A stretch of DNA of 64,000 bases from Heliocidaris tuberculata (taxonomy: Eukaryota > Echinodermata > Echinoidea > Camarodonta > Echinometridae): positions 12,966,074-13,030,073 of the forward strand of contig CM046836.1 in assembly GCA_025618425.1 (NCBI GenBank), in the 5' to 3' direction. The position numbers and the translations under genes are program-made. Shown piece by piece: positions 36,496 to 64,000 of this stretch. Position 1 is the first letter of the stretch; each line of letters starts with the position of its first letter. The notes beneath the pieces were generated by a model, which saw nothing but the letters and a program-made list of their open reading frames with translations, searched no databases and had not been told where the DNA came from.

Positions 36496-37424
36496 TATCA
36501 GTAGACTGATCCATGGTTGAAGAATGAGCGACGCCAAAAACTACTGAGCCTGACAGACACTAGTATTATGAAGGACGTGGGGCAAAATTATTTGCTCCCT
36601 TTTAAGAACGTGTGATGATAGGAAATTACAATGTGTGTCAAATGAAAAATATGAGTCAATGGAAAATTTTCTTCCAAAATCCAGCGCTTCTAGGCAAGAA
36701 ATACTTCAGAATACACATCTTTAAAAACCCTCTGCCCAAGAACAAACATGGTCATAAAGTATGAAAGAAATGATATCCTTTTTAGCTAAACCCACAGCGT
36801 CACCGGGATGCGTCACCAGGCAACGGTTCTGTCACTTTTTGCTCTTGCATTTGTCACTCAACTATTTTGTGTGTGCGTGTGTTTACAGCCCTGCGAATGA
36901 AAATTGGTCTGCCATTGATATGAATAATAAATTTGATTCAATCGCTAAAAACTCTAGGAAAAAAAAAAGTATTCAATGCCATGTAACACGAACCTGCAGG
37001 TGAGAACAATAGAAACGTTTTCCGAATTTTGAAAAAATGGAGAAACTTCAAGGAAAAAAAAAGGGGGGGGGGTGAAAATAGGATCGCATACGGGGCGTAC
37101 TCAGTTTAATAGAGGTTCGTGACTGCACAGCACATGAATCGTGTCATTACTCTTCTTTCATATTATGCAGAAAAACGGTTGAAAAGGGGGCAGGGCAGAA
37201 AAGAAGATTTATTAAAGGCATTATAAATTTGATACAAATTTGAGACGAATAATTTAGTAATGATAAAATGACTGCAATGACCCATAGCCTGAGACGTGTC
37301 AGAAAAGGTGACGTAAGTTTTAAATAATCCTACATTTAGCTTTATTCTATTTTCAAAATACAGAACATATAAGAAATTAGAATATTAATGCGGAGAAGGG
37401 AATAATGACAGTTAATGATTTTAA
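36496..37424. other. Intergenic DNA, nothing recognised
   Basis: AT-rich, with a G run at 37062. No recognisable coding or repeat signal. Confidence 0.4.
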
Positions 37425-37735
37425 GAAAGAAAACGAAACCGAAAAATGAAAAGAAAGAAAAAGCAAACATCACCAAAAATGTACTTACCATGAAAAAAAG
37501 AATAAATCTTAAAAGAAAAGAAAGTTAACAAAGAAGAGGAAGAAGAAAGGATAGTAGAAGAAAAAGAAAGAAAAAGAAAGAAAAAGAAAGAAAAAAGAAG
37601 TAGAAGAAGAAAAGGGGAGAAGTGAAAAAATGAAAGAAAGAGGAGAAAGAAGACGGTGAAGAATGCAATTTCTGGCAAAGAAAAGAGAAACGACGGAGGA
37701 AAAAAAAGAGGAGGAGGAAGAAGAAGAAAAAGAAG

Positions 37736-37768
<33 letters not shown>

Positions 37769-38060
37769 AAGGAAAGATTGACGAGAAGAAGAAGAAGAAG
37801 AAGACGAAGAAGAAGAAGTGAAGAAGAAAAAGAAGTGAAAGGAAAGATTGACGCGAAGAAGAAGAAGAAGAAAAAGGGAAAGATTGAGGCAGAAGAAGAA
37901 GAAGAAGAAGAAGAAGAAGAAGAAGGGGGAGAAGAAGAAGAGAGGAAAACGAAAAAAAAGATATTAAGAGGAAGAAGAAGACAATGCGGAACAAAAAGGA
38001 GAATAAGAAAAGAGAGAGAGATGAAGAAGAAGAAGAAGAAGAAGAAAAGAAGTAGAAGAT
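37425..38060. repeat. Polypurine tract of over 600 bp (GAA/GGA/GAAA)
   Basis: The plus strand is almost pure A/G over about 635 bp, mainly GAA repeats with GAAA and GGA. Leu/Ser/Phe-rich readings of over 200 residues on the minus strand come from this repeat. Confidence 0.95.
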
Positions 38061-39710
38061 AGTCTTGCGTGAAAGAGAAGTGAATAAAATGCAACAGTAG
38101 CAGTACAAGGGGAAGTTTATTAACATTAGCAGGAGACAACAACAGTATGACTTTTAACCCTCTCTCATTAAACGATTTCACGATCACTAGCCCGATAAAT
38201 CACTATCGATTTTCAGCCTATAGGCTCGCCCTTAATTACACGACTGCGTGGTAACCAGCATTGTTGAATCAGTCGAAAGATCCATAATAGTCATTCCCTA
38301 GCTTTGTTTTGCCTCTGGCCCATTGTTTAGGCTTCGAATTTCACCATGGTGATTATTGATTGCCAGGAAATTAAATAAAATTGGCTGGTTTGTTCGATCT
38401 ATCTGGGTCCCGGCCTTGTGAGATATTAAACTACCCCCGTCACCAGCTCGTGAACAATTAAAATTTGATATTGCATAGATTTCATGATATACATCGTAAT
38501 CCCGAATGGCTCAACATCGTGCGAAAGATGATAATAACAAAATATTGTTCATTGTTATGCAGCATTTAATTATAGAAAATCTGATACAGAGATGTATTTG
38601 AAAGTACACATCAATCACGTCAGAGATTCAGAGAGGTACTAAGAGAGAGAATGAGAGAGTGAGAGAAAGAGAGAAAATGAATAAATGAAAAGTAAGATAA
38701 TAAATGAAAATAATGTAAAAGATTATTACATTTGATATTACGCATGCTACCTCTTTAAAGGTAACAAATAGTTTTGGGAGGCTCTCAAAACTTTTCGTGA
38801 GATTTCTTTGATTTTACTTAATAAAAAGTAGGGTACTAACATAACTAAGATGCTGTGAAGTTTTTTCCTCCTTAAGTGAAATATTTACTGAATGAGAGGT
38901 GAAAAGTAATAAAAATCCCTGGCCCGAAAAAGAGGGGATGTAAATTCAAACAACGGCCACACACACTACTCACATGAGGATTGCTGTGTGTATAGAATAC
39001 GCTACACATAGTGCGAAGCGCTGGGTTTATTGTGCGGGGAACCGTCGGGTGGATATGCTCTTAGCGTGAGGCAGTGAAAAGCCGTTACCAAGCGTTTCTT
39101 ACAGATATTTACACTAAAATTTGTTCGAAATCGTGAATGGAATGTTAAATAATCTCGTACATGTGTCTTATGATAAAAGGAGAGTAGTATGACTATGTTA
39201 GATAAGTTTCTTGCCAGTATGATTTTTGCTACCGAGACTGTCTATGAGCTTTAAATTGGACTGAAGTATATTCATGAAATAGCGAGTTGAAAACTTGAAT
39301 TGTGGAACTGTGGCCTACTGAAGGAAAGGTGATGGTGACATTTCGATTCCCATCGGTTTCCATATTCGCAATTACATTTGCATACCTGTGGGAATTGGCT
39401 AATCAGTATTCATGTTATCATTGAATTCATTGTTATACATAATCTTGAAATATTGGTAGACTATCATTATAATGAATCCAAATGCAGTAAAAATTTGTAA
39501 TATAAATTAACAAGCAAAAAAGGGACACTACGAGAGAAGAAGGCGTAGTGAAATTCATTTAAATAGATAAGCGTTTTTGTGAAAACCTTTCCATGTTTTT
39601 GAAAAGGACAGTCGTAAAATTATGATGCTTGCATAAGTTGCTATAGTCCTGTAAATGGTTTAGCCTGCAGGGCCTAAATACATTGGCTATAAATGTAGTG
39701 ATTCCCTTAG
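38061..39710. other. Intergenic DNA upstream of the second polycystin gene
   Basis: AT-rich with no supported exon. The missing 5' exon(s) of the downstream gene may lie here or further upstream, but no ATG-plus-signal-peptide exon ending in phase 1 was convincing. Confidence 0.4.
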
Positions 39711-40012
39711 AACAATTACCCCTTTCCTCCCCTAAAGTCATCCACTAGAACAGGCATAATCCGGACAATTATCCCGTGATAACTCCTAACAAGAACTACT
39801 AACCCACTAGGATTTTATCTGAGGGGAATATATAGCTAATTTTTGTAAAGGGGTACTTGTCCGGGCTGATTGCCAGAGGTGTAGTTGTCCTAAGGGTATA
39901 TTTCCGAGATTAGTTGTCCTTGGGGTAATTGCCCTACGGATAATAGGGTAGTTGCCTTGGGGTAGTTGGGGTTGTTGTACAGGGGTAATAGTCCAAGGGG
40001 AGTCGCCTTGAT
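39711..40012. mobile_element. Foldback array of ACAATTACCCC / GGGGTAATTGTCC units
   Basis: The left side carries ACAATTACCCC and GACAATTATCCCG. The right side carries GGGGTACTTGTCC, GTAGTTGTCC, GGGGTAATTGCCC and GGGGTAATAGTCC in the opposite sense. It ends about 130 bp before the WSC exon. Confidence 0.6.
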
Positions 40013-40143
40013 ACGCCATGTAATATTTTGCAATTGCTAAGGGGAGTGACTAGTTCAAAATCCATGTAGAAAGTAAATTTCCGGGCTTTAAAATTAACAG
40101 CTAATTTATTATATTGCATTGTTTTCACCTCTTACTCTTTCAG

Positions 40144-63291
<23,148 letters not shown>

Positions 63292-63425
63292 GTAACCGTC
63301 TCCTACTTCTCTAGCTCTCACAAAATGCACAGGCTTTTAATAAGAGATTAAGAAAACCACAATTTCATAGACATGATAGCGGTGGAGTAGAGTTTGGTCG
63401 ATTTTACGACATTTGTTCCGATGGC

Positions 63426-63657
63426 AATAAGCCAGTTCGTAATTAGTTCATGGTAAAAACGGCTCTAAAAATTACCCCAATTTTTACACGCACGTCGCAT
63501 TTATTTTGGTGGACGCGCTACTAGTTGTTTAACATGTAAAATCATACTGTCGCATGCATCGTGGTGCTTTAAATGACAGCGTATAGAGGTCAATTGTACT
63601 CGGTACAAATGACCTTTATCTGCACATGCGCAAATTGTAATTACGAACTGGCTTATT
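63426..63657. mobile_element. 232-bp MITE with perfect 20-bp inverted ends
   Basis: AATAAGCCAGTTCGTAATTA at 63426-63445 is the exact reverse complement of 63638-63657. No coding sequence lies between. Confidence 0.75.
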
Positions 63658-64000
63658 GGTCAATTTCCGACACTTACGAAATTCTTAACCCCAACCCTAA
63701 ACCTTATGGTGATATCTAAACATTATTTCTATATTTCTCAAAGTGCTGTCCGCAAATCTGTCGTATTTTAATGTATTTCGGCAATTCGAAAGAAATTGAG
63801 GCACTTTTTATGCTTGTTAGATTTTTTTTTAAATCTGAGGACACTGTTAGTTTGCCTGTTTAATTATTGTCGTCAAACAGATTTTTTACTACACCTCTCC
63901 CATTCAAAAACGCATTAACGGATACATCGTTAATATTTTCATTAAGGAGGGGCAGCCACGACCTATGTCCTCCCCCCCCCCCCCCCGCCGGATAAACGCC
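63658..64000. other. Intron sequence up to the window edge
   Basis: Part of the intron following exon 63020-63291. AT-rich, ending in a C run (63971-63986). No further exon was recognised. Confidence 0.5.

Noticed and set aside
37509..38187. Minus-strand frames of over 200 residues rich in Ser, Phe and Leu
   Set aside because: They are translations of the GAA polypurine tract.

Overview
The window is animal nuclear DNA: genes are split by GT-AG introns, and microsatellites, MITEs, tRNA-derived SINEs and a CR1/L2-type LINE are abundant. Two large polycystin-1/REJ-family genes in tandem, together with foldback elements whose arms are short tandem units, suggest an echinoderm, most likely a sea urchin. 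This is inference; no species marker was read. All genes supported here lie on the plus strand. LAYOUT. (1) 17-9966: the last eight visible exons of a polycystin-1-like gene, from the end of the PLAT region to the stop (947 residues in one continuous frame). Its introns hold a 1.27 kb foldback element, a small TA-flanked MITE and several local tandem repeats. (2) 9967-16112: spacer, a palindromic MITE and a broken CR1/L2-type retrotransposon with one frameshift and one stop codon. (3) 16640-27100: a tandem cluster of three two-exon genes encoding 76-77 residue secreted, basic precursors whose predicted mature part has no cysteine. I do not recognise the family. Repeat units start near 16640, 20050 and 23930, each with homologous upstream DNA and GA microsatellites. 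A further copy of the upstream region (24010-24600) has no gene after it. (4) 27089-40143: gene-poor DNA with a 500-base assembly gap (28630-29129), a PIF/Harbinger-type MITE with perfect 39-bp ends, a SINE, a recombinase-like gene scrap, and long AAT and polypurine tracts. (5) 40144-63291: 24 phase-compatible exons (1922 codons) of a second polycystin-1-like gene: WSC, PKD repeats, a cysteine-rich LDLa-like segment, more PKD repeats, the REJ module and a GAIN domain, cut by the window edge inside the GPS motif. Its first exon was not found, and its channel half lies beyond the window. HOW THEY FIT. The two large genes are head-to-tail relatives. Polycystin-1 proteins pair an adhesive, autoproteolysed ectodomain with a TRP-like membrane part. 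Here the window shows the membrane half of one copy and the ectodomain of the next, with the secreted-peptide cluster between them. No functional link between peptides and polycystins can be read from sequence. The peptide cluster is the best candidate for something undescribed.
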